A stretch of 64,000 nt of DNA, taken from CAWDMW01 sp963803575. Lineage in GTDB: Bacteria; Pseudomonadota; Alphaproteobacteria; Rickettsiales; UBA998. The notes beneath the pieces were generated by a model that saw nothing but the letters and a program-made list of their open reading frames with translations, was not told where the DNA came from and searched no databases. The stretch spans positions 62,001 through 126,000 of the forward strand of contig CAWDMW010000002.1 in NCBI GenBank assembly GCA_963803575.1, written 5' to 3'. Position 1 is the first letter of the stretch, and the number at the start of each line of letters is the position of its first letter. Position numbers and translations under genes: made by a program. Positions 17,671-25,118 of the stretch are shown here, piece by piece.

Positions 17671-18321
17671 TTAGACTCGCGGGCTACGCTGTAACACGCA
17701 TGTGCGAAACAGGTTGTCCCATATGATGAAGCGATGATTGCTGGTTAGTAACGGCCATAGCAAGATTGTTTGCACCAGCAAGCCCATTAGCATAATAGTG
17801 TAGAAAAAAGGATGGATGGTCGCCTGAGCGTCTAGGGGAGCCCAGTCATAGAGTGGGTAGAGTAATAGAAGATCTTCGATCCCGTAAGCTAAAGACACTA
17901 GTAGTGAAGATGAAAAAATGACAAAACGTCCTGTAGCAGCAATGAGCGTGAGTGTTTCACCAAAGACATTACACACATAAATGTTTAAAGCCAACTGCCC
18001 GGGTGTTGCGCATAGAGGGGAGATCGTGAAGAGAATGCTATAAGTGCACCATGTGATAAAGCAAGCCATTACAAGGGTATTAGGGATATAATGGTGTCCA
18101 TAATTCATGGCATATAATGTGTCCATCGGAGCAATAAATAATTGTTGCAACGCAGGAAATACCAAAAACAAGGTAATGCAGATAATCGCTACCGTATCTA
18201 AAAACATTGCTCCAAGCCTCCGAGATACACCTGCCACCAGAATGTCGGACGCTAGCGGCAAATTGCCTGCTTCTGCGTCAGGTAAGGGGCGGCTTAGTTT
18301 ATCGTGCGGGGAGGGCATCAT
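17671..18321 (-). CDS. RDD-family membrane protein
   Basis: 216 residues. The RDD signature RRLGAMFLDTVAI appears near residue 34, and the second family motif ATPGQLALNIYVCN near residue 107. About five hydrophobic segments. RDD proteins are small inner-membrane proteins, some linked to ion exchange; no substrate can be assigned. It overlaps the upstream gene by 23 bases. Confidence 0.78.
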   Translation of the reverse strand: MMPSPHDKLSRPLPDAEAGNLPLASDILVAGVSRRLGAMFLDTVAIICITLFLVFPALQQLFIAPMDTLYAMNYGHHYIPNTLVMACFITWCTYSILFTISPLCATPGQLALNIYVCNVFGETLTLIAATGRFVIFSSSLLVSLAYGIEDLLLLYPLYDWAPLDAQATIHPFFYTIMLMGLLVQTILLWPLLTSNHRFIIWDNLFRTCVLQRSPRV

Positions 18322-18973
18322 TTGCCATGCATAAGCTAGTGATTGCCGTCAGTGCGCCAGCCAGATTTGGAAGCTGTAGCGCCACAAGCTGGCGTGACGT
18401 AGAATGCGCCGTATCTTCTTCCATGCCTGCTTTTTGCATCACGGATTGCAGACTATCCTGCATCATTTCATTGGGTTTGCTCAAGACACTATTAAACAGC
18501 ACTAAACTACCAAGCCATACTGCGGTGTCTGCCATGGTCGCACGCCCATATGGATTATCCCATGGCATCCCCGTTCCCGAATCAGGAATATGGATACCTG
18601 CCAATTGATCGAAATGTTGCTGTGAAGCCATTTGCGAAAGCTTGGACAAAGTGCCTTGTATGGTCGTATTAACAATAACATCTGCAAAATGATAAGCTTG
18701 ATCGTGCTGATTGCCTTCCATACGTTGCTGAGTTTCTTCTTCTGTTTCCAGCGCGTCAAAGAAGTCTGCTGTGTCGTGAAGTGCGGGTAAGAATGGCTTG
18801 ATTGCTTCGGCAACAACTTCTTTAACAGGCGCAAAGTCATAGCCCTTTTCCAGACATATGCCAGCACCAATGAAGACGGCATTGGACACAAATTCTGTTC
18901 CGATACGGTTAACCGATATACGTGCCGCATCTGGAGGATCAGTAAAGAATTGTTGAACAGAGTCAGATACCAT
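18299..18973 (-). CDS. Hypothetical protein upstream of RDD gene
   Basis: 224 residues from the ATG at 18973 (AAGAG ribosome-binding site); longer starts to 19114 lack support. Weakly hydrophobic stretches (NAVFIGAGICL, TAVWLGSLVLFNSVL, and a hydrophobic C-terminus LAGALTAITSLCMA) alternate with an acidic helical region (ALETEEETQQRMEG). The family is not recognised. The 23-base overlap with the RDD gene implies coupled translation. Confidence 0.5.
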   Translation of the reverse strand: MVSDSVQQFFTDPPDAARISVNRIGTEFVSNAVFIGAGICLEKGYDFAPVKEVVAEAIKPFLPALHDTADFFDALETEEETQQRMEGNQHDQAYHFADVIVNTTIQGTLSKLSQMASQQHFDQLAGIHIPDSGTGMPWDNPYGRATMADTAVWLGSLVLFNSVLSKPNEMMQDSLQSVMQKAGMEEDTAHSTSRQLVALQLPNLAGALTAITSLCMANDALPAR

Positions 18974-19199
18974 AATACTCTTTAACATACCATATATCAC
19001 AACGGCAATGCATGACAATTCCATGACGTTGTATAGAAAAAACGCTGGACAATCCTTACGGATAGGTTGGGGTGCAAAGTAATACAGATGCCAATATACT
19101 CTGTAAGGTTGCAATGCTGTTCTTGTTACATAAGTATTTTCATTTTAAATGCATTTAATAGACCGGATTGTTAAAATGTGTATACTTGTAAAAAATAAT

Positions 19200-19700
19200 C
19201 TAGTTGTTTAGTCCCAGTTTGTGCTGGTTTGGATTATGTATAAATCGTTTTAGTTTTAGTTTCCATGTTTTGATGATATATTCGTATGGTGTAAGTCCCT
19301 GCAGTGTTTTCAGCCTTTTTGCGAAATTGTATGCATTGAGGAAGTTATATAGATGCTCTTTAAGCTCAGCATGCGAAGCATAGTGATAGCGCTTGACGGC
19401 GGCTTCTTTGAGGGTTCGGTTCACTCTCTCTACCTGTCCGTTTGTCCATGGATGATTGACTTTGGTCAGCCGGTGTTCGATGTCATGTTCAGCACATACG
19501 CGATCAAAGATATGCGGGAAAGCGTGTTTATCCTTTTTGCGATTGGTAAACTGGATGCCATTGTCAGTGAGGATGGTATGGATTTTATAAGGAATGACCT
19601 CAAGGAAGTTACGCAGGAATTCAGTCACCAGTGAAGTTGGAAGAGCCTTGATAGGCATCACAACTATGCAGCTTTGTATCAAGGCAATATGTCCAGAACA
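19200..19700 (-). pseudogene. IS481-type transposase, C-terminal half
   Basis: About 160 codons of a DDE integrase-core transposase: ILTDNGIQFT carries the second Asp, NHPWTNGQVERVNRTLKEA the catalytic Glu, and AYNFAKRLKTLQGLTPYEYI the conserved tail. The N-terminal DNA-binding part and first Asp are absent; similarity fades near 19700. A dead insertion-sequence fragment. Confidence 0.8.
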
Positions 19701-19747
19701 AAGTATCCGTTTGCATAAAGGCGGTACGGGTGGAGGAAGTAATTTCT

Positions 19748-20062
19748 ATGAGAACTTTGGACAAAAGCCACATCACCCCAATTTTAAGGGAGTACGACTT
19801 GCTAAGACTCAATGCGGATGGGTTTATGATGACCCGTTCACTGGCCGAAAACTATCCATATTCCAAACTCTATAAAGCGGCCTTGCGTGGTGGAAAAAGC
19901 GAGTGGCCTGAAATTGTTGAAGATTTAGAAAGCGGAGAATTGGAGGCTTTAATTGGGCTGAAGCATTTGATTGCCTTGCTTATCAACCGTTCCAATAAGG
20001 CTCCTATTGATGAACCTTGTGAGCATTGGATTAAAAGTTTATCAAAAATTACAGAAGGTTAA
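19748..20062 (+). CDS. Hypothetical protein next to prophage
   Basis: 104 residues from the ATG at 19748, preceded by a strong GGAGGAAG ribosome-binding site. Starts MRTLDKSHITPIL and is mostly helical, with an acidic EWPEIVEDLESGELEALIGLK segment. Not recognised. It is convergent with the lysozyme gene and probably prophage-associated. Confidence 0.5.
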   Translation: MRTLDKSHITPILREYDLLRLNADGFMMTRSLAENYPYSKLYKAALRGGKSEWPEIVEDLESGELEALIGLKHLIALLINRSNKAPIDEPCEHWIKSLSKITEG

Positions 20063-20066
20063 GTAT

Positions 20067-20531
20067 TTATAATACTGAGTGGGTTAAGATGGTGTAAAAA
20101 TTTGCTTCCGCCTTACGCCGCCGCACTAAGCCTCGCAGCTTCCTGCCACCGGCCCAGACCCAGCGCATGAACTCGGCTGGGACTTCTTCGTGTTCCTCTC
20201 GGTTGACCTTGCGACGCAGGGTTGAACGCTGTAACGCGCCGCTTCCCAGATTGAAGGTGAACGACACCAGCGCATCGAACTGGCCATCTGTGAGTGGTAC
20301 GCAGATAAGACGGATGACTGCACGTTCTGCGATACCCACATCTTTGATAAGCAATGCCTCACCAGCTGCTTCCGAGATGCCGCCTGCGAACATTTTATCT
20401 TCACCGGGACGCAGCAAGTGGCCATAGCCAATAGTTGGTAACCCTGCGGCATCCAGATAAATTTCCGGCTCGAATCCCTCAAATCGCTTAATGAGATCAA
20501 TTCCTTGTTTCAGTGATTTGGCGCATGTCAT
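20067..20531 (-). CDS. Phage GH24 lysozyme (endolysin)
   Basis: 154 residues from the ATG at 20531. The catalytic signature Glu-x8-Asp-x5-Thr is intact: E18 (RFEG), D27 (YLDAAG), T33 (LPTIGYGH). FDALVSFTFNLGSGALQRSTL is the usual downstream GH24 motif. It hydrolyses peptidoglycan glycan strands. It overlaps the preceding holin-containing frame by 4 bases, making a second lysis pair distinct from that at 15.6-16.5 kb. Confidence 0.92.
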   Translation of the reverse strand: MTCAKSLKQGIDLIKRFEGFEPEIYLDAAGLPTIGYGHLLRPGEDKMFAGGISEAAGEALLIKDVGIAERAVIRLICVPLTDGQFDALVSFTFNLGSGALQRSTLRRKVNREEHEEVPAEFMRWVWAGGRKLRGLVRRRKAEANFYTILTHSVL

Positions 20532-21223
20532 CGCCCCTGACGCAATTTGCTCATGGCGCGTTGGCCAAAATAGAAACTGATGATGCCTGCGAAGATTGCC
20601 TGATCTTCTACTGTCCAGAGCAGCCACGGTAGGTCAGCAGAAAACTGCATCGCTTTGATCACGGCATAGAGAATGAAAAAGCTGTAGGCGATGACTGGCC
20701 GGACGGTGCCATTGAGCACATCCACCCATTTGATGCCGGTGTTGTAGGTTTTATAGAGTGCGCGGCTTTCAGCAATATCGGCAGCGGCTTTGGCTGGCTG
20801 AGAGGTGGTGAAACTGATACCGGCCTCGTTTTCCTGCTCGCGTTCCTGTTTGATCTGCTCGAATATGTCCTGCGGATTGCCGCCACGCTCGCGGATAACC
20901 TGCGCCCGAGATTTGAAGCCCGACTGCACCGCTTTTTCCTCAGCGGTGATTTCTTTCTGCAGGTCAATCCACGGCATGGTTGGGCCTTGGAACCCGGCTT
21001 TCTTGAGGGTGCACGGGTTAATTGCGCTTTGCGGCACTTTCAACTGACCTGAAAGAATGGCCATATCCACGAACCTCTCCCAGATCGGGCGCACGCAGCG
21101 TTCAATGAAATATTCACGCAGCACTGCGTAATACACCGATTGCTCCACCAATTCCTGACGTTGCGCCGAATAGGTGCCGTTGTAATCCTTAGAGATGCTT
21201 GAGAAGCTGGTGTTGGTTGCCAT
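20528..21223 (-). pseudogene. Portal C-terminus fused to holin (deletion fusion)
   Basis: One open frame of about 230 codons joins two unrelated phage parts. Residues 1-~150 read as the end of a lambda-type portal protein (YNGTYSAQRQELVEQSVYY, WIDLQKEITAEEKAVQSGF, QVIRERGGNP). Residues ~165-232 are a holin-like membrane domain (TYNTGIKWVDVLNGTVRP, two hydrophobic helices, FYFGQRAMSKLR). A deletion removed the structural genes normally lying between portal and lysis module. The holin may still be expressed as part of the fusion. Confidence 0.75.
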
Positions 21224-21560
21224 AGACCTTGGCACGCACCAGTCGACGCTTGCCACCGGGTTGTTGGGTTGGCTTCTTGCTACCCACCACAAACTCAATC
21301 AGCTGCAGCGCACGATCACGCGCCACCAGTGTGGCCCAAAGCTGTTTGAACGTAGCCTTGCGGGTTTCAATACGGCGCTTCACAGCGGCCTGTCTGCTGT
21401 TCATCTGCTGGGCGATGTGCCGGGCAGACGCCACCTTGGCGCTCTCAGCCACACGGTTTAGCGTGCGGATGGTGGCCTGTGGCGCAACCTTGGTTTCAAG
21501 CGAGTTTAAGCCGCGTCTCAATTTCTTGAGGTCGTTCTGTACGGTAATATCGAATGCCAT
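21189..21560 (-). pseudogene. Minor tail protein gpZ, truncated
   Basis: The 123-codon frame begins MAFDITVQNDLKKL and matches the N-terminal part of lambda-type minor tail protein Z (TIRTLNRVAESAKVASARHI, KRRIETRKATFKQLWATL). Homology stops near 21225, where the sequence passes into the portal fragment in another frame, so a deletion junction lies here. The start is intact; no upstream phage gene remains before the ATPase cassette. Confidence 0.7.
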
Positions 21561-21721
21561 GGGAATATCTTGACCGCGATATGGAGGTGTTCCTACGTGC
21601 GCACCTCTCGCGATTATGGTGTTGATTATGCTGAAAAATGTTGCAAGTGTCGAGAACTAAAGTGTTGCAACACTTTTTACCCTTATTGTCAGATAGATAG
21701 CCTTCAAGCCGATATTATACC

Positions 21722-21750
21722 TTGCAATTTCGGAATAAAAATCCTATAAT
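21722..21750 (+). promoter_or_regulatory. promoter inside left repeat, leaderless start
   Basis: TTGCAA (21722-21727), 17-base spacer, TATAAT (21745-21750), a near-consensus sigma70 promoter. The expected start of transcription, about 7 bases on, coincides with the ATG at 21758, so the mRNA would lack a leader. The corresponding position in the right repeat reads CAATTT, so no equal outward/inward promoter exists there. Confidence 0.65.
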
Positions 21751-21757
21751 GCAAGGT

Positions 21758-22924
21758 ATGTTAAAGAGATTAATCACAGACAGGCTGAATAAAAACATCG
21801 CTCGCGTACCAGCGGTCGCACTGCTTGGTGCGCGTCAGGTGGGTAAAACCACGCTTGCGAAAGCCATCGTAAAAGAGCGGGATTCGCTATATCTCGATCT
21901 GGAATCACCGGAAGATTTGCTCAAACTCAGTGATCCAACCAGCTTTTTGCGTAATCACAGTGATAAACTCGTCATTCTCGATGAGATTCAACGTGCGCCA
22001 GACCTGTTCATGGTGTTGCGTGGCCTCATTGATGAAAACAGACAAGACGGACGCACGACAGGGCAGTTTCTATTGCTTGGTTCTGCTTCCATGGATTTGC
22101 TGCGTCAATCATCGGAAAGTCTTGCAGGGCGCATCAGTTACATCAACATGACCGGGTTAAACATTCTCGAGACCGGGAATGACCGAAAAGATATTCAAAG
22201 GCTTTGGTTGCGCGGTGGTTTTCCGGATAGCTATCTTGCGGCTGACGATGAAGCGGCGATGGAATGGCAGGAAGATTTAATTTGTACCTACCTTGAGCGC
22301 GATATTCCGCAAATGGGCTTTCAGGTTCCGGCAGCAAGGCTTCGCCGCTTGTGGACGATGCTCGCGCATCTGCAAGGTGAAACCGTAAATTACTCCAAAC
22401 TGGCGACTAATCTTGAGGTGGACGGTAAAACGGTCAGCCATTACATCGACATCCTCAACGACCTGCTGCTGGTGCGCCGTATTGAACCGTGGCATGCCAA
22501 TGTCAAAAAGCGGCTGGTGAAGTCACCGCGCTATTATGTGCGTGATAGCGGTGTGCTGCATCGTTTGCTTGGTATCGGCAGCTATGATGCGTTGCTGTCT
22601 AATCCGATTTTGGGAAAAAGCTGGGAGGGGTTTGTGGTGGAGAACATCCACTCGGTGCTGCCACGCTTGGCTGAAACGTATTTTTATCGCACTTCAGCGG
22701 GTGCGGAAGTCGATCTGGTCATCAGAATGCCAAACGCAGAAGTCTGGGCGGTGGAGATCAAACACGGTGTTGCGCCCAAGCTGGGCAAGCATTTCAATCA
22801 AACCTGCGAGGATGTTGGCGCGACCCGCAAATATGTGGTCTATGGCGGCGATGATGAATTTCCTATCGGCAATGATGTCCGGATGATTTCCCTGCCAAAG
22901 CTGATGCAGGCGCTGCAAGTCTAA
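21758..22924 (+). CDS. AAA_14/DUF4143 ATPase
   Basis: 388 residues. P-loop GARQVGKT (24-31), Walker B LVILDEIQRA (71-80), sensor LLLGSASMDLL, then a winged-helix segment (SKLATNLEVDGKTVSHYIDIL) and a C-terminal DUF4143 domain with Asp319 in AEVDLVI and EIK at 333-335, the PD-(D/E)XK-like core. This family is widespread in bacteria and archaea with largely unknown biological role. The start is set by the MLKRLITDRL consensus N-terminus; ATG 21749 lies upstream in frame. It stands alone within inverted repeats and against the strand of its phage neighbours. Confidence 0.88.
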   Translation: MLKRLITDRLNKNIARVPAVALLGARQVGKTTLAKAIVKERDSLYLDLESPEDLLKLSDPTSFLRNHSDKLVILDEIQRAPDLFMVLRGLIDENRQDGRTTGQFLLLGSASMDLLRQSSESLAGRISYINMTGLNILETGNDRKDIQRLWLRGGFPDSYLAADDEAAMEWQEDLICTYLERDIPQMGFQVPAARLRRLWTMLAHLQGETVNYSKLATNLEVDGKTVSHYIDILNDLLLVRRIEPWHANVKKRLVKSPRYYVRDSGVLHRLLGIGSYDALLSNPILGKSWEGFVVENIHSVLPRLAETYFYRTSAGAEVDLVIRMPNAEVWAVEIKHGVAPKLGKHFNQTCEDVGATRKYVVYGGDDEFPIGNDVRMISLPKLMQALQV

Positions 22925-22970
22925 ACCTTGCAAATTGTCGTTTTCATTCCAAAAATGCAAGGTATCCACC

Positions 22971-23345
22971 TCAACCATTTAACCGCGCCGCAATTTTCGT
23001 GCAGGCAATAACCCATTTACGCCACGCGGTGGAACGGTCACAGCCCAACTCCCAACAAATGGTTTTCCAGCGTACTTTAGCGGCGCGTTTCCAGATCAGT
23101 TTGCGTTCTTCAACATCAATCCATAGCATCCAGTCAAAGGTCTGCTCCAGCCGGGTAATGGCATCCAATGTTGCCCGAAGCCGCATCGGCATCGGCTCCA
23201 TCTGCATGATTTCATTAGGGCTGTGTTTCATGTCCGGCCAGAGATTGAAATATCCCTGTACGCGCACCGGCGGTAATTTCTTGAGCGTATAGATCGCTTC
23301 CTCAAAATGCTCTGCCACATCCTTTGCTGTCCATTTATCTGCCAT
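22971..23345 (-). CDS. Phage protein, DUF6362-like
   Basis: 124 residues from ATG 23345 (MADKWTAKDVAEHFEEA). Conserved text LPPVRVQGYFNLWPDM, EPMPMRLRATLDAITRLEQ and a C-terminal HTH-like WKTICWELGCDRSTAWRKW resemble DUF6362 phage proteins. The stop lies 6 bases from the end of the ATPase cassette, so the cassette landed at or beside its 3' end. It overlaps the next gene by 11 bases. Confidence 0.65.
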   Translation of the reverse strand: MADKWTAKDVAEHFEEAIYTLKKLPPVRVQGYFNLWPDMKHSPNEIMQMEPMPMRLRATLDAITRLEQTFDWMLWIDVEERKLIWKRAAKVRWKTICWELGCDRSTAWRKWVIACTKIAARLNG

Positions 23346-23619
23346 GCGCACCTCCTGACTGTTTTGTGACCTCAGCAAGCACCGCCGCATAACCTGCGAC
23401 ATCAACCATGCTGTCGGCGTGGGTTGGGTCGTTACTCAGACGGGCGAGTTTGAGGTCCAGCATGCACAGCACGACTTGGCTGGCAGTGATCTCCACGCCC
23501 AAGGTGAGTGACCAGCGTTTAGCAATCTGGTTGAACAGCGTGGTGGCATCGCCGTAGCTCTGCCCACGTTCCTCCACGATGGTGAGTGCGTGTTGTAATA
23601 ATCGAACGGCGTTGCTCAT
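23335..23619 (-). CDS. Phage protein, DUF6378-like
   Basis: 94 residues. ERGQSYGDATTLFNQIAKRWS and VVLCMLDLKLARLSND...HADSMVDVAGYAA match the DUF6378 pattern of small phage proteins encoded among early genes. Function unknown. It overlaps the RuvC-like gene by 4 bases. Confidence 0.7.
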   Translation of the reverse strand: MSNAVRLLQHALTIVEERGQSYGDATTLFNQIAKRWSLTLGVEITASQVVLCMLDLKLARLSNDPTHADSMVDVAGYAAVLAEVTKQSGGAHGR

Positions 23620-24101
23620 GCTGACCTCCCAATGTTGTGTTGTTGGATGGCGTAGTGAAGCAGCGCGATAGCATCGGCTTCGTTGTCATCTTCCGGGTTG
23701 TGGCCGAGCGCTTTCACCGCTTGGATGACGGCCTGCTTGCCCGCATTGCCCTTGCCGGTGATGAATTTCTTTATGGTGCCAACCGGCACGCCCTCGTAAG
23801 GGAGGCGGTATTCTTCACACCATGCGGTGAGTGATGCGAGGAACCCTCCATAGGCATGGGCAGCATCGACACCGAGGTGGCGGCGCACTTCCTCGAAATA
23901 AACCGCTTCGATCTCACCAGCGATATTGCGGGTTTCATTGAGCCAGCGATCAAAGCGCAGGTAACGCATACCGCCACCCTTAAATCGCCGTGGCCGGAAA
24001 TACGCGGTGCCACTCAGGATGCGTCCGTGTTTATTGGACAGCGCCCAGCCGGTCTTGGTGCCAAGATCAAGGCTCAGGATAATAGGGTTAGGATTGTTCA
24101 T
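23616..24101 (-). CDS. Phage RuvC-like Holliday-junction nuclease
   Basis: 161 residues from the ATG at 24101. RNase H-fold signature: LSLDLGTKTGWA with D12, VYFEEV with E70/E71, and DDNEADAIALLHYA with D143, the acidic triad of RuvC-type resolvases. GKGNAGKQAVIQAV precedes the last motif as in the family. It would resolve branched DNA during phage replication or packaging. Confidence 0.85.
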   Translation of the reverse strand: MNNPNPIILSLDLGTKTGWALSNKHGRILSGTAYFRPRRFKGGGMRYLRFDRWLNETRNIAGEIEAVYFEEVRRHLGVDAAHAYGGFLASLTAWCEEYRLPYEGVPVGTIKKFITGKGNAGKQAVIQAVKALGHNPEDDNEADAIALLHYAIQQHNIGRSA

Positions 24102-24444
24102 GTGTGACCTCCGGATTGGTTGATGGTTTGAACGGACTGCGCTGCTCCCACTCGACCGGGGAGATGTGTCCCCCACAGGGACACTCTCTCCCGTAGGGAG
24201 AGGGAGTTTCACCCGAAACTGGATTAGGGTTGGAAAGCGTTGAAAACATTGGGGTTTCAGGCAGTCCGCGCAGTTTGTTTTGCAGATTGGGTGTGCGGAC
24301 TGCGAAAATCGCGCAAAGCGTTGCTAATGCTGATGTTTTCACACATGCGCAGTTTTTCGCAGTTAGCATATTGGTGAAAATCTGCCGCAGTTTTGCCTCA
24401 AAAAATGGGCGGGCATAGAGCATGGAAAGAAGGAATTCGGTCAT
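24088..24444 (-). CDS. Hypothetical phage protein with inserted palindrome
   Basis: 118 codons, start overlapping the upstream stop (ATGA). The first ~70 residues are a plausible helical protein (FLLSMLYARPFFEAKLRQIF). Residues ~78-95 are the translation of a double-hairpin DNA repeat (24166-24202), which suggests a palindromic element inserted in the reading frame without breaking it. Unknown function. Confidence 0.45.
   Translation of the reverse strand: MTEFLLSMLYARPFFEAKLRQIFTNMLTAKNCACVKTSALATLCAIFAVRTPNLQNKLRGLPETPMFSTLSNPNPVSGETPSPYGRECPCGGHISPVEWEQRSPFKPSTNPEVTHEQS
24166..24202. repeat. two tandem perfect hairpins inside an ORF
   Basis: GTGTCCC (24166-24172)/GGGACAC (24178-24184) with a 5-base loop, immediately followed by CTCTCCC (24186-24192)/GGGAGAG (24196-24202) with a 3-base loop. 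It resembles small palindromic repeats that spread in bacterial genomes. Confidence 0.6.
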
Positions 24445-24620
24445 GCCTGTTCCTCCTCATCGTAAATCCACACATGCTTGTTCTCGACCTGCAGCGGGGC
24501 TGCAGAGAGTTTGCATTTGTAATGGGTGGGATAGATGTGGCGCAGCTTGGCGCTGATCTCTCCGGTTTCCGGATCAACCACTTGCTCGCCGGTAGCAAGC
24601 TGCTTGCTTTGCGATCCTGA
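24441..24620 (-). pseudogene. 3' end of a phage gene cut by the HEPN/DUF262 insert
   Basis: The minus strand encodes SKQLATGEQVVDPETGEIS, then a short stretch ending WIYDEEEQA and TGA, clearly coding and joined to the next gene by ATGA. Upstream, the frame meets a TGA at about 24622, where AT-rich HEPN/DUF262 DNA begins. So only about 58 C-terminal codons remain. Parent family not recognised. Confidence 0.55.
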
Positions 24621-24635
24621 TCAGGAATGGTCTAA

Positions 24636-25112
24636 TCAAATTATTTTATTAGACGTAGCTTCTAAAATATCTTTCATAGTTTTTTTTGTGTATTCCATAT
24701 AATCATTCAATTGTTCTTTTGAAAACGGCTCTTTTTCAAAAGGACTGTGTCCGTTTTTATCAAACATTCTATGGCAATAATCATTACGTTTTCTTATTAC
24801 AGCGTCTAATTTTGTAAACTCTACTTTTGTTTCTGGTATAAAATAATCACAAAACAGTTTTAAGTCTTTTTCTAATGAAAAAGAGCCGCTAGCTTTACCG
24901 TCAAAATGATTTTTAACTGCGCCATTTCTCATGCGTTCAGTACATTTTTTAAACGCTCTCGGTAGAAAGCATTCTAATGCTGAATTCAGCAGTATGATAA
25001 AACTCATTATTTTGTGATGATTTATATCAAAGTCATCTTCTGATATTCTTTCTTGTTCATTGCTTAATTGTGTAATTATAATAACATATAATTGATGCAG
25101 AGAAGCAGGCAT
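24636..25112 (-). CDS. HEPN-domain protein, putative RNase effector
   Basis: 158 residues, helical. RKRNDYCHRMFD contains R109-x4-H114 with Asn after the Arg, the catalytic RxxxxH signature of HEPN ribonucleases. Overall it resembles the MAE_28990-type HEPN proteins known to occur beside DUF262 proteins. Its partner gene ends 6 bases upstream, so the two form an operon. The DNA is markedly AT-rich compared with the phage genes on both sides, a sign of recent transfer. Probable role: RNA-cleaving effector of a defence or toxin system; this is inferred. Confidence 0.7.
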   Translation of the reverse strand: MPASLHQLYVIIITQLSNEQERISEDDFDINHHKIMSFIILLNSALECFLPRAFKKCTERMRNGAVKNHFDGKASGSFSLEKDLKLFCDYFIPETKVEFTKLDAVIRKRNDYCHRMFDKNGHSPFEKEPFSKEQLNDYMEYTKKTMKDILEATSNKII

Positions 25113-25118
25113 AGCTAT

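Larger units (their letters stand above)
21717..22965 (+). mobile_element. Single-gene ATPase cassette with 43-bp inverted repeats
   Basis: A 43-bp repeat at 21717-21759 and its inverted counterpart at 22923-22965 bracket one ATPase gene. Each end is itself a palindrome: 10-bp arms ATACCTTGCA and TGCAAGGTAT spaced by 23 bases (the inner-end arm at 22923 has one mismatch). Read inward, both ends carry GGAAT at the same place. The gene starts at the last base pairs of the left repeat and its stop codon lies in the right one, so the unit is minimal. It separates prophage genes on both sides. No target duplication is evident. Mobility is inferred from the repeats. Confidence 0.6.

Noticed and set aside
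24393..24620. Frames on both strands at 24393-24620
   Set aside because: The coding text is in the third minus-strand frame (24441-24620 remnant); the other frames are shadows.
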